64,000 nt of DNA, from positions 992,001 to 1,056,000 of the forward strand of contig NZ_JAKGTQ010000001.1 of the NCBI RefSeq assembly GCF_021568285.1, in the 5' to 3' direction. The position numbers and the translations under genes were made by a program. A model generated the notes under the pieces. It saw nothing but the letters and a program-made list of their open reading frames with translations, was not told where the DNA came from and searched no databases. The DNA comes from Rheinheimera sp. UJ63 (lineage in GTDB: Bacteria; Pseudomonadota; Gammaproteobacteria; Enterobacterales; Alteromonadaceae). Positions 31,927-40,485 of the stretch are shown here, in pieces (positions within the stretch are counted from its first letter, which is position 1; each line of letters begins with the position of its first letter).

Positions 31927-33167
31927 TGGCGCCTTTAGAACCGGCTATCGCTTCAAACCTATTTAGCATCGGCGCTGAACGTTTAGCGTTATTGGGCAAG
32001 CATCATAAAGCCTTGATGCAAGGTTATGTCGATGGCTTTATTGACGAAAGTGCTTTTAGCGAAGGGGCGTTAAAAAAACTGATTGCTGCGCGCATCTTAT
32101 GGCGCCCAGATGAACAGCAACCGTTGGCGCTACGGCCATTAGTTAGTGAATTAATTGCCAGTATGGTGGCTGATGAAAACCGCCGTCAGATCAATGCCGA
32201 CGTTGCTGAAAAGCTAGAGCAGATCCGCAACCGAGTACAAGCCTATCGTGATGCCCAGTTTAAAGGCGATTACAGCGTGGCCGAGCTACAACTGCAACGC
32301 TTAACCGAACATGTGCATGACTTAAGTGGCCAGTTTGAAGAAGCCATCGACAGCTTATGGCATCGGCTTAACAGCGACTTTGGCTTTGTCAGTAGCCTCG
32401 ATGATAAAATTCGTGAAAACGAACGCGCGCAAAAACAATTACGCCGCTTACTCGATGGTTTAGATTTACTCGACTTTCACGAACTGATTGAGTTGTCGGA
32501 AGGAAATAATCACCTGCGAAAACTGCTGGTCAGTCAATTGCAAAACCAATTAAGCTCGCATCACAGCAGCTTATTAGAAGTACAAAAACGCTTGGTCGAA
32601 CTGCTGGCAAAATTCCGCCAACAACAAGCCCGCTCGTTGTTAATTGCTAATATGGCCGCGTTTTTACGGCAGCACCCTAAATATCAGCCTGCCGATTATC
32701 CTCATCGCAGCGACGTGCCTAGCTTGTTTAACCAAGCTGCCAGTATTAAACCGCAAGCCGCCATTGCGCTAGATAAGGCCACAGAGCGACAAGTGCTGGC
32801 AGAATTAGTTAGAGCACTACCACGCCCAAGCAGCGTGACCATAACCGATACACAAAGCGCCAGCTTTAGCTTGCTGCTGCAAGACGAAGAAATTGCTGCG
32901 CGTCAGCAAGCGCTGAAAACGGATGTTGAAAACTTTTATCTGCGGGTGATTGATCAAGGCGGCAAGATCAGTGCCTTAGATTATCTGAGCACTCAGCAAT
33001 TAAGCTGGGATAGCGAGATCTGGCTGTATCAGATCATAGCCGAATATCAGGCGTTACCGCTGGATGAAAAACAGATGTTTAGCATCACACGCGAAGAAGC
33101 CCCAGCCAGTGCCTTTAACGGCCTGTTGCTGATCCGCGATATTAATATTGGTTTAAAGGCAGCCTAA
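31926..33167 (+). CDS. MukF/JetA/MksF-like kleisin candidate
   Basis: 413 residues, soluble and largely helical. The N-terminal part (about 1-80) resembles a winged helix (GALKKLIAARILWRPDEQQPLALRP). Long helices follow (VAEKLEQIRNRVQAYRDAQF, KQLRRLLDGLDLLDFHELIEL, and about 205-240). The C-terminal beta-containing region, about 300-413, could be the ATPase-cap winged helix. This order matches MukF/DUF3375 kleisins that bridge the two SMC heads. No catalytic motif is seen. Coupled on both sides by TAATG. Confidence 0.6.
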   Translation: MAPLEPAIASNLFSIGAERLALLGKHHKALMQGYVDGFIDESAFSEGALKKLIAARILWRPDEQQPLALRPLVSELIASMVADENRRQINADVAEKLEQIRNRVQAYRDAQFKGDYSVAELQLQRLTEHVHDLSGQFEEAIDSLWHRLNSDFGFVSSLDDKIRENERAQKQLRRLLDGLDLLDFHELIELSEGNNHLRKLLVSQLQNQLSSHHSSLLEVQKRLVELLAKFRQQQARSLLIANMAAFLRQHPKYQPADYPHRSDVPSLFNQAASIKPQAAIALDKATERQVLAELVRALPRPSSVTITDTQSASFSLLLQDEEIAARQQALKTDVENFYLRVIDQGGKISALDYLSTQQLSWDSEIWLYQIIAEYQALPLDEKQMFSITREEAPASAFNGLLLIRDINIGLKAA

Positions 33168-34027
33168 TGCAGGCGGCACTCGGCTTACAGGCGCTGAACT
33201 GGCTGGCACAGCTAGAGCAGCGCCTTAAGCGCGATGGTCAGGTTGCCATTAGCAGCAAGGGCAAAGTCGCTCGACAAGTTATTGCTTGGTGTATCGAGCA
33301 ACAGTTACTGCCAAGCCACAGCGCCAACTTACCCGTTGTGCAGTTTAATCTGGCACTATTAGCACACATTGCCGAAGCACAACTGCAATTACAGCAAGTT
33401 TGTTTTCGCGCTAAGGTCAGTGAGCAAGATCGGCTGCAGCAAGCAGAGTACGCTAACCAAGAGCTGAAAAGTGCCGGGGCTAGCCCGCGACAAACCAGAG
33501 TATTGCTGAGGCTGAATACTGCCATCTCGCAAGCGGGGTTAACCATAGCAACCGTTGATCTTGATTGGCGTGAGCTGCAGCTAGGCGATTATGACGCCTT
33601 AGTCATCGTCGAAAACCTCGATTGTTTTTATCAGCTCACGCGCTTTCGCTTACACCACCGCTACCCAAACCCGCTGGTGATCTATCGGGGCGATAGCCAC
33701 TATAGTAGCGGTGGAAAAGCCCTGAACGACGCATGGCAACACACCGGCAAACCTAGCCTGTATTTTGGTGATGCCGATTTAGCGGGGTTAGCTATTGCCT
33801 TTAGCCTGCACTGCCAAAGCATCCTGTTACCTGAGTTTGCACAGTTTAAGCAATGTGCTAGCGTCGACATGCAGGCTGATCAGCAATTAAAGTATCAAGA
33901 TCAGCTGTTACGCGCAGAGGTTCATCCCGCATTTAAACCCTATCAACAGCTTATTTGTCAGCAATTAAAGGGCTTGCGCCAGCAGCAAATGCAAGGCTTG
34001 GCGCTTTATGCCATTAACTTGCGCTAA
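33167..34027 (+). CDS. TOPRIM-domain protein, JetD/MksG-like nuclease candidate
   Basis: 286 residues. The C-terminal half is a TOPRIM-like fold: DALVIVENLDCFYQL (Glu149), the middle strand LVIYRGDSHYSSGG, then LYFGDADLAGLAIA with the DxD pair Asp202 and Asp204. This matches the order E...G...DxDxxG of JetD (DUF2220), the plasmid-cleaving subunit of Wadjet. The N-terminal 130 residues are helical and DNA-binding-like (SSKGKVARQVIAWCIEQQLL). It is about 100 residues shorter than JetD proteins I know. Last gene of the coupled operon. Confidence 0.7.
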   Translation: MQAALGLQALNWLAQLEQRLKRDGQVAISSKGKVARQVIAWCIEQQLLPSHSANLPVVQFNLALLAHIAEAQLQLQQVCFRAKVSEQDRLQQAEYANQELKSAGASPRQTRVLLRLNTAISQAGLTIATVDLDWRELQLGDYDALVIVENLDCFYQLTRFRLHHRYPNPLVIYRGDSHYSSGGKALNDAWQHTGKPSLYFGDADLAGLAIAFSLHCQSILLPEFAQFKQCASVDMQADQQLKYQDQLLRAEVHPAFKPYQQLICQQLKGLRQQQMQGLALYAINLR

Positions 34028-34029
34028 CA

Positions 34030-34053
34030 CAGCGGCTTGAAAGTAAGCCGCTG
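34030..34053. terminator. hairpin after the TOPRIM gene, between convergent genes
   Basis: 9-bp perfect stem CAGCGGCTT/AAGCCGCTG, 6-nt loop, without a T-run on either side. Probable structural end of both transcripts, weak as an intrinsic terminator. Confidence 0.45.
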
Positions 34054-34062
34054 CCAAAGCCG

Positions 34063-34341
34063 TTATGACTCTACTTTGTCGACAGGGGCTAACTTCGCTT
34101 TCGCGGCGAGCTTATGACTCAGTTTGCCCGTTACCGCCCAAGCGAGCAGAGCAAACCACGCTATCCAAGACATGCCTGCCGGAATGTTTAACAGCGCGAT
34201 TTTACCCAAATGCTGCCGATTAAAAATTGCGGCTAACACGCTGGGTAAAAACCAGACGGCCAGAAACAACACACCAAAACCGACTAACCCAAGGGTGTTC
34301 ATTTGTTGTAGTTCAGCGATGAAGGCATTAATGGTATCCAT
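34063..34341 (-). CDS. small membrane protein of the superinfection-immunity family
   Basis: 92 residues with two membrane helices: about 15-40 (LGLVGFGVLFLAVWFLPSV) and 50-72 (NIPAGMSWIAWFALLAWAVTG). The pattern FLPSVLAAI...R.H...I..LN...G.SWI.W...L.WAVTG fits the T4 Imm-like family found in phages and many bacteria. It may be transcribed with the amidohydrolase, whose stop lies 11 nt upstream. In phage T4 such a protein blocks entry of superinfecting DNA; chromosomal members have no proven role. The position next to a condensin-like defence candidate is suggestive only. Confidence 0.7.
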   Translation of the reverse strand: MDTINAFIAELQQMNTLGLVGFGVLFLAVWFLPSVLAAIFNRQHLGKIALLNIPAGMSWIAWFALLAWAVTGKLSHKLAAKAKLAPVDKVES

Positions 34342-34352
34342 GGTATAACTCC

Positions 34353-35804
34353 TTATTTTGTGGAAGTCGCCGCGATGTCGGCGGTAGGTAAAAATTGGTT
34401 AGCCGCGTCTTGTAACGAGGCCACAGTGTGCAATTTGCCGCCTTGCACCACGCTCTGAATACGTTGTAATGCGCTTAAATCCTGCAAGGGGTTATCTGCT
34501 AACACGATAAAGTCTGCCGCATAGCCTGCACTCAACTGGCCAATCTCTTGGCCCAAACCCAAGTGGCGTGCTGCATCACTGGTGGTTAATTGCAGTACCT
34601 GCCAAGAGGTTAGGCCTGCTTGTAGATGTAATTGCATTTCACGCAATAAAAATGGGCCACTACTAACCGCATCAGTACCCAGTAATAAAGGTACACCGGC
34701 TTCATATAGGCGGCGGATCAACTCCAGTACTTTGGGTAGTTGCTGCTGTGCAGCCGCGAAATCTTGCTCGGTCCAGTTGTATACCAACATGCCCATATTG
34801 GCGCGCCAGCTTTGCCGCACATCAGGATGCAATACGCTTAGCGCATGCTCTGGATATATTTGGTTTGAATCAGCAAAGTGATAGAGCAATTCATTGAAGG
34901 TCGCAGTCAGATCCACCCGAATCTGTTTCTCAGCCAAAGTACGAAACAACCTTTGTAAGGCTGGGCTGTCAAAATCGACATACTCAAACCACTGATAAAC
35001 ATAGCGGGTGTCGTAGGGGTTCTTGCGCAGCGCTAAATACTCGGTACGCGCCGGTTCCGCTAACAACTCGGCACTGGTCGGTAAAGCATGCGTTAAGGCA
35101 TCAATACCCAAATCGGCCGCATATTGCCAGCTAACGCCATCTAAATGCGCGATGGTTTTTAAGCCCGCCGCTTTTGCTAACTTAATACCTTGTGCCAACT
35201 CGGCTTGCGTTAAGCCCTGATATAACTTTATAACGTTAACACCGAGTGCTTGCTGCCGTGCGATCTCGGCTTGCCAACTGGCTTCAGTACTTGGATAAAC
35301 TGAACCGCCAATAATGGGGGTTGGCTCAAACACTTCACCGGCGTATAGCATTCTAGGCCCTAGCCAAGCCCCCTGTTGCTGCTTGGCAACATAATGCGCA
35401 TTGGCGGCCGCTTCACCAGCTGGATTAAAAATGGTGGTCACACCCGCCGCTAAGGTGGTTAAAGCATGGTACTGCGTAAGCTCTGGCGTGCCCGTCACCG
35501 CTAACACCGGTTGGCCGTTGCGCATTTCTAACCGATGCGGCCCTGCGGTCATATGCAAATGAGCATCCACCAGCCCCGGCAACACATACTGCTGCTGTAA
35601 ATCGATCTGCGTGGTCGCTGCAGGTAACGCTCCTTGACCGCTTTGCACAATACGCCCGGCTTTAACTAACAACCAAGCATCACGGGTTTGTTGCTGTGTG
35701 GCCGGCTCGATGACCGTTGCATTGTGGTAAAGCACCGTATCAGCCAGCACACTTTGGCTCAGTAGTGCCGAAAAAAATAACGGCTTGATAACACCCTTTC
35801 TCAT
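34353..35804 (-). CDS. secreted amidohydrolase
   Basis: 483 residues with an N-terminal signal peptide (PLFFSALLSQSVLADT, cut about residue 21). Metal-dependent hydrolase fold: VLPGLVDAHLHMTAGPH (HxH pair), HLDG with a metal His in the middle (KTIAHLDGVSWQYAA), LTHALPT, and the late catalytic Asp in LLLGTDAVSSGP. The beta-sandwich parts at both ends (AGRIVQSGQG, AADFIVLADNPL) complete the fold. Likely a periplasmic imidazolonepropionase- or prolidase-like enzyme; substrate unknown. Start ATG 35804 has AGGAGCG upstream. Confidence 0.88.
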   Translation of the reverse strand: MRKGVIKPLFFSALLSQSVLADTVLYHNATVIEPATQQQTRDAWLLVKAGRIVQSGQGALPAATTQIDLQQQYVLPGLVDAHLHMTAGPHRLEMRNGQPVLAVTGTPELTQYHALTTLAAGVTTIFNPAGEAAANAHYVAKQQQGAWLGPRMLYAGEVFEPTPIIGGSVYPSTEASWQAEIARQQALGVNVIKLYQGLTQAELAQGIKLAKAAGLKTIAHLDGVSWQYAADLGIDALTHALPTSAELLAEPARTEYLALRKNPYDTRYVYQWFEYVDFDSPALQRLFRTLAEKQIRVDLTATFNELLYHFADSNQIYPEHALSVLHPDVRQSWRANMGMLVYNWTEQDFAAAQQQLPKVLELIRRLYEAGVPLLLGTDAVSSGPFLLREMQLHLQAGLTSWQVLQLTTSDAARHLGLGQEIGQLSAGYAADFIVLADNPLQDLSALQRIQSVVQGGKLHTVASLQDAANQFLPTADIAATSTK

Positions 35805-35869
35805 TACGCGCTCCTGTTGTTGCGTGAATCTTTTGTCGGTTATCTAATAAGTCGTGCGAGTTGAAAAAA

Positions 35870-35905
35870 CTGTTACAAAAAAAATTATTTTTATTTTTGT
35901 AACAG
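35870..35905. promoter_or_regulatory. palindrome between divergent amidohydrolase and ECF sigma genes
   Basis: CTGTTACAAAAA (35870-35881) and TTTTTGTAACAG (35894-35905) are perfect inverted arms of 12 bp around an AT-rich 12-nt centre. Each arm contains GTAAC, which resembles the AAC-containing -35 of many ECF promoters, reading outward on both strands. Candidate autoregulated divergent promoter or repressor site (inference). Confidence 0.45.
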
Positions 35906-36008
35906 TTAGCACGTTGCGGCAGACTAGAACTAAAAAATGGCTCACGCGCGATCAGGCGATGCAGCCGAATCACTTAAGGATAAGTCGCTATGGTTTTAGT
36001 AAAGCATT

Positions 36009-36512
36009 ATGACTGTTGATCTCGCGCTGCAACTTTGGCTGCAGTATCAAGCCGCGATTAGCCGCACGTTAATGAGCTATGAAGCCGATCCGTCTTTACG
36101 CCAAGATTTGGCACAAGAAGCCTATCTGGCCTTGCATCGTTCAGCAGAGAAATTAAGCCAAGTAGAGAATAAACGCGCCTATTTGTTTCGAATTGTGCAT
36201 AACGTAGTGGTCGACCATATCGCCGGATCGACCCGCATGGCGTGGCAACCGTTAGAAGAGCAGCATCTAAACGAATTACAAAGCGATTGCCCCTCAGTGG
36301 CATTTTCCTCACAGCAACAAAACAATGTGTTGTTACAAGCCGTGCGGCAATTGGCACTATCCCATCGGCAAGTACTTACCTTGGCGATGGAAGATATTGA
36401 TGAAAAAGAGATCGCCGATATTCTCGGCATCAGTTACGGTGCCGTGCGAGTAAGAATGAATCGCGCCAAAACGGCTTTACAGGAGATCTTGCAACATGCA
36501 ACCGCCCTTTGA
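36009..36512 (+). CDS. ECF-type RNA polymerase sigma factor
   Basis: 167 residues. Sigma region 2 is about 15-75 (DLAQEAYLALHRS, KRAYLFRIVHNVVVDHI). Region 4 is about 105-160 (LALSHRQVLTLAMEDIDEKEIADILGISYGAVRVRMNRAKTAL, with the helix-turn-helix in EIADILGISYGAVRVRMNRA). It overlaps the next gene by 17 nt, the usual arrangement with an anti-sigma partner. Which signal it answers is unknown. The region upstream contains a striking palindrome. Confidence 0.9.
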   Translation: MTVDLALQLWLQYQAAISRTLMSYEADPSLRQDLAQEAYLALHRSAEKLSQVENKRAYLFRIVHNVVVDHIAGSTRMAWQPLEEQHLNELQSDCPSVAFSSQQQNNVLLQAVRQLALSHRQVLTLAMEDIDEKEIADILGISYGAVRVRMNRAKTALQEILQHATAL

Positions 36513-37077
36513 TTTTAAGCAGCTCAGCAAAGCGTGGCAGCAACAACCAACGCAGCCACTGGCCACGGATTTACGCGCAGCCAAACGCCAGCAAAATTAT
36601 CAACGTTGGCAATACTGGGCCGAACTCGCTGCTGCGGGGCTACTGCTCATATTGGGCTGCAGCCAATTGTTCGGGGAGCGAGCCCTATTAGATATGTTTC
36701 TAGCGCTCTTTTTGTTTGCTGGGGCCATAAGCATGGTACTGACCAGCGTGAGCCTGCACCGCCCTTTGCTCAATTATTCTGACTGGAGTAGCCAAGGCTT
36801 GCTGCTCTTTCGTTTAGAAAAATGCCGAACCACCGTGCGCTATTTGCGTTACAACCAATACAGTTGCTTGGCGTTGCTGTTGTTTGTGATAACACTGTGG
36901 GGCTTAGCCTGGTGGCAACCAGCGCAAGTACCAAACATCTTGCTGCAAGTATACAGCTTCTTAGTGCTTCCAGGCTGCGCTTGGGGTTGGTGGCTATTCG
37001 GCAGGAAACGGCAACAAGCCATAGCAAAATTGCATCATTTAGAGAGCTTGTATGAGGAGCTTTATGACGCAGTATAA
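36496..37077 (+). CDS. membrane protein, putative anti-sigma partner
   Basis: 193 residues. A cytoplasmic N-terminus of about 45 residues (PFDFKQLSKAWQQQP) could bind the sigma factor. Four membrane helices follow: about 46-66, 70-90, 120-140 and 148-168. It ends in a basic helical tail. No zinc anti-sigma HxxxCxxC motif is seen. The call rests on gene overlap with the sigma gene, not on family similarity. Confidence 0.6.
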   Translation: MQPPFDFKQLSKAWQQQPTQPLATDLRAAKRQQNYQRWQYWAELAAAGLLLILGCSQLFGERALLDMFLALFLFAGAISMVLTSVSLHRPLLNYSDWSSQGLLLFRLEKCRTTVRYLRYNQYSCLALLLFVITLWGLAWWQPAQVPNILLQVYSFLVLPGCAWGWWLFGRKRQQAIAKLHHLESLYEELYDAV

Positions 37078-37390
37078 GGCACGGCGCTGAGGCGCAAACT
37101 CGTGCTATAACTGCCAGATAAAATGACAAGGTGTTAAGGCCTATTTTATCTTAGCGGGCAAGGCCAACGTGTCTGCAAGAGCGGTTAACCCTGTTAGCGA
37201 ACCTTTTACTGATTACCTTTATTGACTGTTTTTCGGCCGCGCTAAGTTTAATATCAGGTTATGCTAACGGTTTTAGCCAATTTGTGCTTATATTAAAGTA
37301 ACTTAACGCATTATTACTGACTGCCTACGCGCTGGTGATCTCTACCTTTTGTAAATGGTGAGCCAATGCGTTTGCGAAGCACAGGCTTAG
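37078..37390. other. 313-nt intergenic region upstream of glpK
   Basis: No gene seen. It holds an inverted repeat AGATAAAAT/ATTTTATCT (37116-37124, 37143-37151) with an 18-nt loop and no T-run. TTGACT at 37223 and several AT-rich -10-like hexamers (for example TATATT near 37289) have no properly spaced partner, so I do not assign a promoter. A GlpR-like operator was looked for and not recognised. Confidence 0.4.
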
Positions 37391-38905
37391 ATGGCGGGCC
37401 CCCCCATGGCAGCGTATTTACTTGCAATCGACCAAGGTACGACGAGCTCTAGAGCCGTCCTGTTCAACTTACAAGGCCAACCGCAGGCCAGTGTCAGTGA
37501 GACGTTCGAACAACATTTTCCAAACAATGGCTGGGTAGAACATAACCCCGAAGATCTGTGGGCGTCGGTGCTGCGTTGTTGTCAACAAGTACTCGCTAAG
37601 CAACAGATCACGGCAGCCCAGGTAAAAGCCCTGGGCATTACTAATCAACGAGAAACCACGTTGGTTTGGCACAAAAGCACGGGCAAACCCCTTTACCCGG
37701 CCATCGTGTGGCAAGATCGACGCACCAGTGACTATTGTCAGCAACTATTGACCCCACGATTAGCTGACAGCATCAGCAATAAAACCGGTTTACTGCTTGA
37801 CCCTTACTTTTCTGCTAGCAAAATCCGCTGGATCTTAGATAACGTGCCCGGCGCCCAACAACAAGCCGAACGCGGCGAGCTCGCTTTTGGCACGGTAGAC
37901 AGTTTTTTACTTTGGCATCTCACCGCCGGCCAAGTGCATCGCACCGATGCCACCAATGCTTCCCGCACCCTGCTATTTAATATTCACAACCAGCAGTGGG
38001 ACCCAGAGTTACTTGAGATCTTTGGCATCCCAGCCAGTATGCTCCCCGAAGTCATGGATAGTGCTGCCGCCTTTGGCGAAACTGACGCAGCATTATTTGG
38101 TCAGCCTATTGTGATTGGGGGTATGGCGGGGGATCAGCAAGCAGCACTGATTGGTCAAGCCTGTTTTGAACCTGGCATGGCCAAAAGCACCTATGGCACA
38201 GGCTGCTTTTTAATGCTTAACACCGGCGAAAAGCCGCTAAAATCGGCCAATAAGCTGCTGACTACCATCGCTTATCGGCTAGAGGGCAAAGTGACTTATG
38301 CTATCGAAGGCAGCATTTTTATGGCCGGAGCCACCATGCAGTGGATTGTGGAGGGCTTAAAATTATTACGCAACGCGGGCGAGAGTGAAGCCATGGTGCA
38401 ACATGTACCCCATGACCATGGCGTGTTCTTAGTGCCCTCTTTCACCGGTTTAGGCGCTCCGTATTGGGATGCCAACGCCAGAGGCGCTATTCTGGGCTTA
38501 ACCCGCGATACCGGTATCGATAAAATTGTCGCCGCCGCCCTACAATCTGTGGGTTATCAAACTAAAGATTTACAAAAGGCCATGGAGAAAGATGGTCTGC
38601 GCCCCAACGTGCTGCGCGTCGATGGTGGTATGGTTAAAAATAATTGGGTATTAGCTTTTTTAGCCGACATTTTAGGCGCTATTGTCGAGCGCCCAGAGAA
38701 CACCGAAACCACCGCATTGGGTGCCGCTTATTTAGCAGGACTGCACTGTGGGGTTTTTAGCTCTACGACACAACTGGCCAGTTTATGGCATTGCGAACGC
38801 CGCTTTGAGCCAAGTATTAGCGCCGAAGAACGACAACAACTGTATGCCAAATGGCAACATGCGGTGGCACAGGTTCGTTTATCAAACAACGATTTAATCT
38901 CGTGA
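37391..38905 (+). CDS. glpK: glycerol kinase
   Basis: 504 residues from ATG 37391; phosphorylates glycerol to glycerol-3-phosphate. FGGY fold: [15 protein letters not shown] (phosphate loop) at the N-terminus, [39 protein letters not shown], and [20 protein letters not shown] with [27 protein letters not shown] is towards the end. It closely follows E. coli GlpK. ATG 37406 is the start that aligns best with E. coli, but AGG upstream is spaced for 37391. A run of seven C lies between the two. glpD follows after 69 nt; no glpF is present here. Confidence 0.95.
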   Translation: MAGPPMAAYLLAIDQGTTSSRAVLFNLQGQPQASVSETFEQHFPNNGWVEHNPEDLWASVLRCCQQVLAKQQITAAQVKALGITNQRETTLVWHKSTGKPLYPAIVWQDRRTSDYCQQLLTPRLADSISNKTGLLLDPYFSASKIRWILDNVPGAQQQAERGELAFGTVDSFLLWHLTAGQVHRTDATNASRTLLFNIHNQQWDPELLEIFGIPASMLPEVMDSAAAFGETDAALFGQPIVIGGMAGDQQAALIGQACFEPGMAKSTYGTGCFLMLNTGEKPLKSANKLLTTIAYRLEGKVTYAIEGSIFMAGATMQWIVEGLKLLRNAGESEAMVQHVPHDHGVFLVPSFTGLGAPYWDANARGAILGLTRDTGIDKIVAAALQSVGYQTKDLQKAMEKDGLRPNVLRVDGGMVKNNWVLAFLADILGAIVERPENTETTALGAAYLAGLHCGVFSSTTQLASLWHCERRFEPSISAEERQQLYAKWQHAVAQVRLSNNDLIS

Positions 38906-38974
38906 ACAACTGATGATTCAGCAAAACCTCAGCCTAGCAATAAAACCCTATTAGCAAACAGAAGGAAGTTTATC

Positions 38975-40471
38975 TTGGTCATGAAAGTCGATGTGGTGGT
39001 GATTGGCGGTGGCGTAAATGGTACCGGTATTGCGCACGACGCCGCGGGGCGCGGCTTAAAGGTTTTGCTGTGCGAACAAGCCGATTTAGCCTCTGCAACC
39101 TCGTCTAAAAGCAGTAAGTTGATCCATGGCGGCTTACGTTATTTAGAGCATTTTGAGTTTAGCTTGGTCAGAAAAGCCTTAGCCGAACGAGAAATTTTAC
39201 TCAAAAATGCGCCGCATATTATGTGGCCACTGACCTTTTGCTTACCGTATCAAGCCCATTTACGCCCGGTTTGGATGATTTGGTTGGGGCTGTTTCTGTA
39301 CGACCATCTTACCACTCGTCGTAAATTACCGGCATCGCGCAAAGTGCATTTCGATGCCACCAGCCCGCTCGAATCAACCATCAAAGTGGGCTTTGAATAT
39401 GCCGATGGCTGGGTGGACGATGCCCGCTTAGTGATCTTAAATGCCTGTGCTGCACGCTCCCGAGGCGCCAGTATTTATACCCATACGCGCTGCATTCAAG
39501 CACAACGACTAGACGATTATTGGTGTTTAACTTTACGCCATCAAGATAGCGGTGATGTGTTTACCGTGCACAGCAAAGCCGTGGTAAATGCCACCGGACC
39601 TTGGGTTAGCCAGCTGTTTAGCGAAGCTTTTGCGCAACCTAGCCCGCAAGCTATTCGTTTGGTCAAAGGCAGTCATATTGTGGTGCCACGCCTTCATTTG
39701 CAGCCTCAAGCCTATATTTTGCAAAATGAAGATCAGCGTATTGTCTTTGCTATTCCTTATGAAGATCACTTCACGCTGATTGGCACTACCGATGTTGAAT
39801 ACCAGGGTGATCCTGCTGCTGCTAGCATCAGCGCAGCAGAAACAGCCTATTTATTGGCGGTGATTAATCACTATTTTAAACAAAAAATTACCGAAGCCGA
39901 CATTGTACATAGTTTTGCTGGCGTACGCCCTTTGCTCGAAGATGCGTCTAGTTCGGCGCAAAGTGTCACTCGTGACTATAAAATTTTACTCGACAGCCCA
40001 GATGATACCCTGCCGCTGCTCTCGGTATTCGGTGGCAAGATCACCACCTATCGCACTTTGGCTGAGTCGGTCGTTGATCAACTGGCGCCTTTTTTCCCGC
40101 AACAAGGCCCTCGCTGGACTGCCGCCAGTGCCTTGCCAGGTGGTGACTTTACCGATCAAGCCGCACTTAAACAGCATTTGCTGCAACATTACCCTTGGCT
40201 TGCGCCAAGCTTTTGCCAACGCTTGGTTCGCACCTATGGCACCTTAAGCTTTCACATACTGGCAGAAGCACAAACCGAAACCGATCTAGGCCAGCATTTC
40301 TTTGCTGATCTATGGCAAGCAGAAGTGGATTACCTGCGTAGCGTCGAATGGGCGCGCTGTGCAGAGGATATTTTATGGCGTCGCACAAAACTGGGTTTAC
40401 AGGCCACACCAGAGCAAGTGCAAGCCTTAACCGATTACTTACAACATCACCCCCATCCCACAGCAACCTAG
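38975..40471 (+). CDS. glpD: aerobic glycerol-3-phosphate dehydrogenase
   Basis: 498 residues, membrane-associated flavoenzyme that oxidises glycerol-3-phosphate to dihydroxyacetone phosphate and feeds electrons to quinone. FAD-binding VVVIGGGVNGTGIAHDAAG at the N-terminus, SSKSSKLIHGGLRYLEHFEF (about 45-64), and GTTDVEYQGDP and FGGKITTYRTLAE towards the C-terminus. TTG 38975 has AAGGA 8 nt upstream, so it may be the real start. ATG 38981 is the alternative and differs by two residues. It acts directly after GlpK in glycerol use. Confidence 0.95.
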   Translation: MVMKVDVVVIGGGVNGTGIAHDAAGRGLKVLLCEQADLASATSSKSSKLIHGGLRYLEHFEFSLVRKALAEREILLKNAPHIMWPLTFCLPYQAHLRPVWMIWLGLFLYDHLTTRRKLPASRKVHFDATSPLESTIKVGFEYADGWVDDARLVILNACAARSRGASIYTHTRCIQAQRLDDYWCLTLRHQDSGDVFTVHSKAVVNATGPWVSQLFSEAFAQPSPQAIRLVKGSHIVVPRLHLQPQAYILQNEDQRIVFAIPYEDHFTLIGTTDVEYQGDPAAASISAAETAYLLAVINHYFKQKITEADIVHSFAGVRPLLEDASSSAQSVTRDYKILLDSPDDTLPLLSVFGGKITTYRTLAESVVDQLAPFFPQQGPRWTAASALPGGDFTDQAALKQHLLQHYPWLAPSFCQRLVRTYGTLSFHILAEAQTETDLGQHFFADLWQAEVDYLRSVEWARCAEDILWRRTKLGLQATPEQVQALTDYLQHHPHPTAT

Positions 40472-40485
40472 CGAGTCAAAGTACG

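Noticed and set aside
27641-34027. Housekeeping MukBEF, SbcCD or RecN locus
   Set aside because: MukBEF has order F-E-B and no TOPRIM gene. SbcC pairs with an SbcD phosphoesterase and has a zinc hook, not seen here. RecN is far smaller.
37116-37151. AGATAAAAT/ATTTTATCT inverted repeat as a terminator
   Set aside because: AT-only stem, 18-nt loop and no T-run after it.
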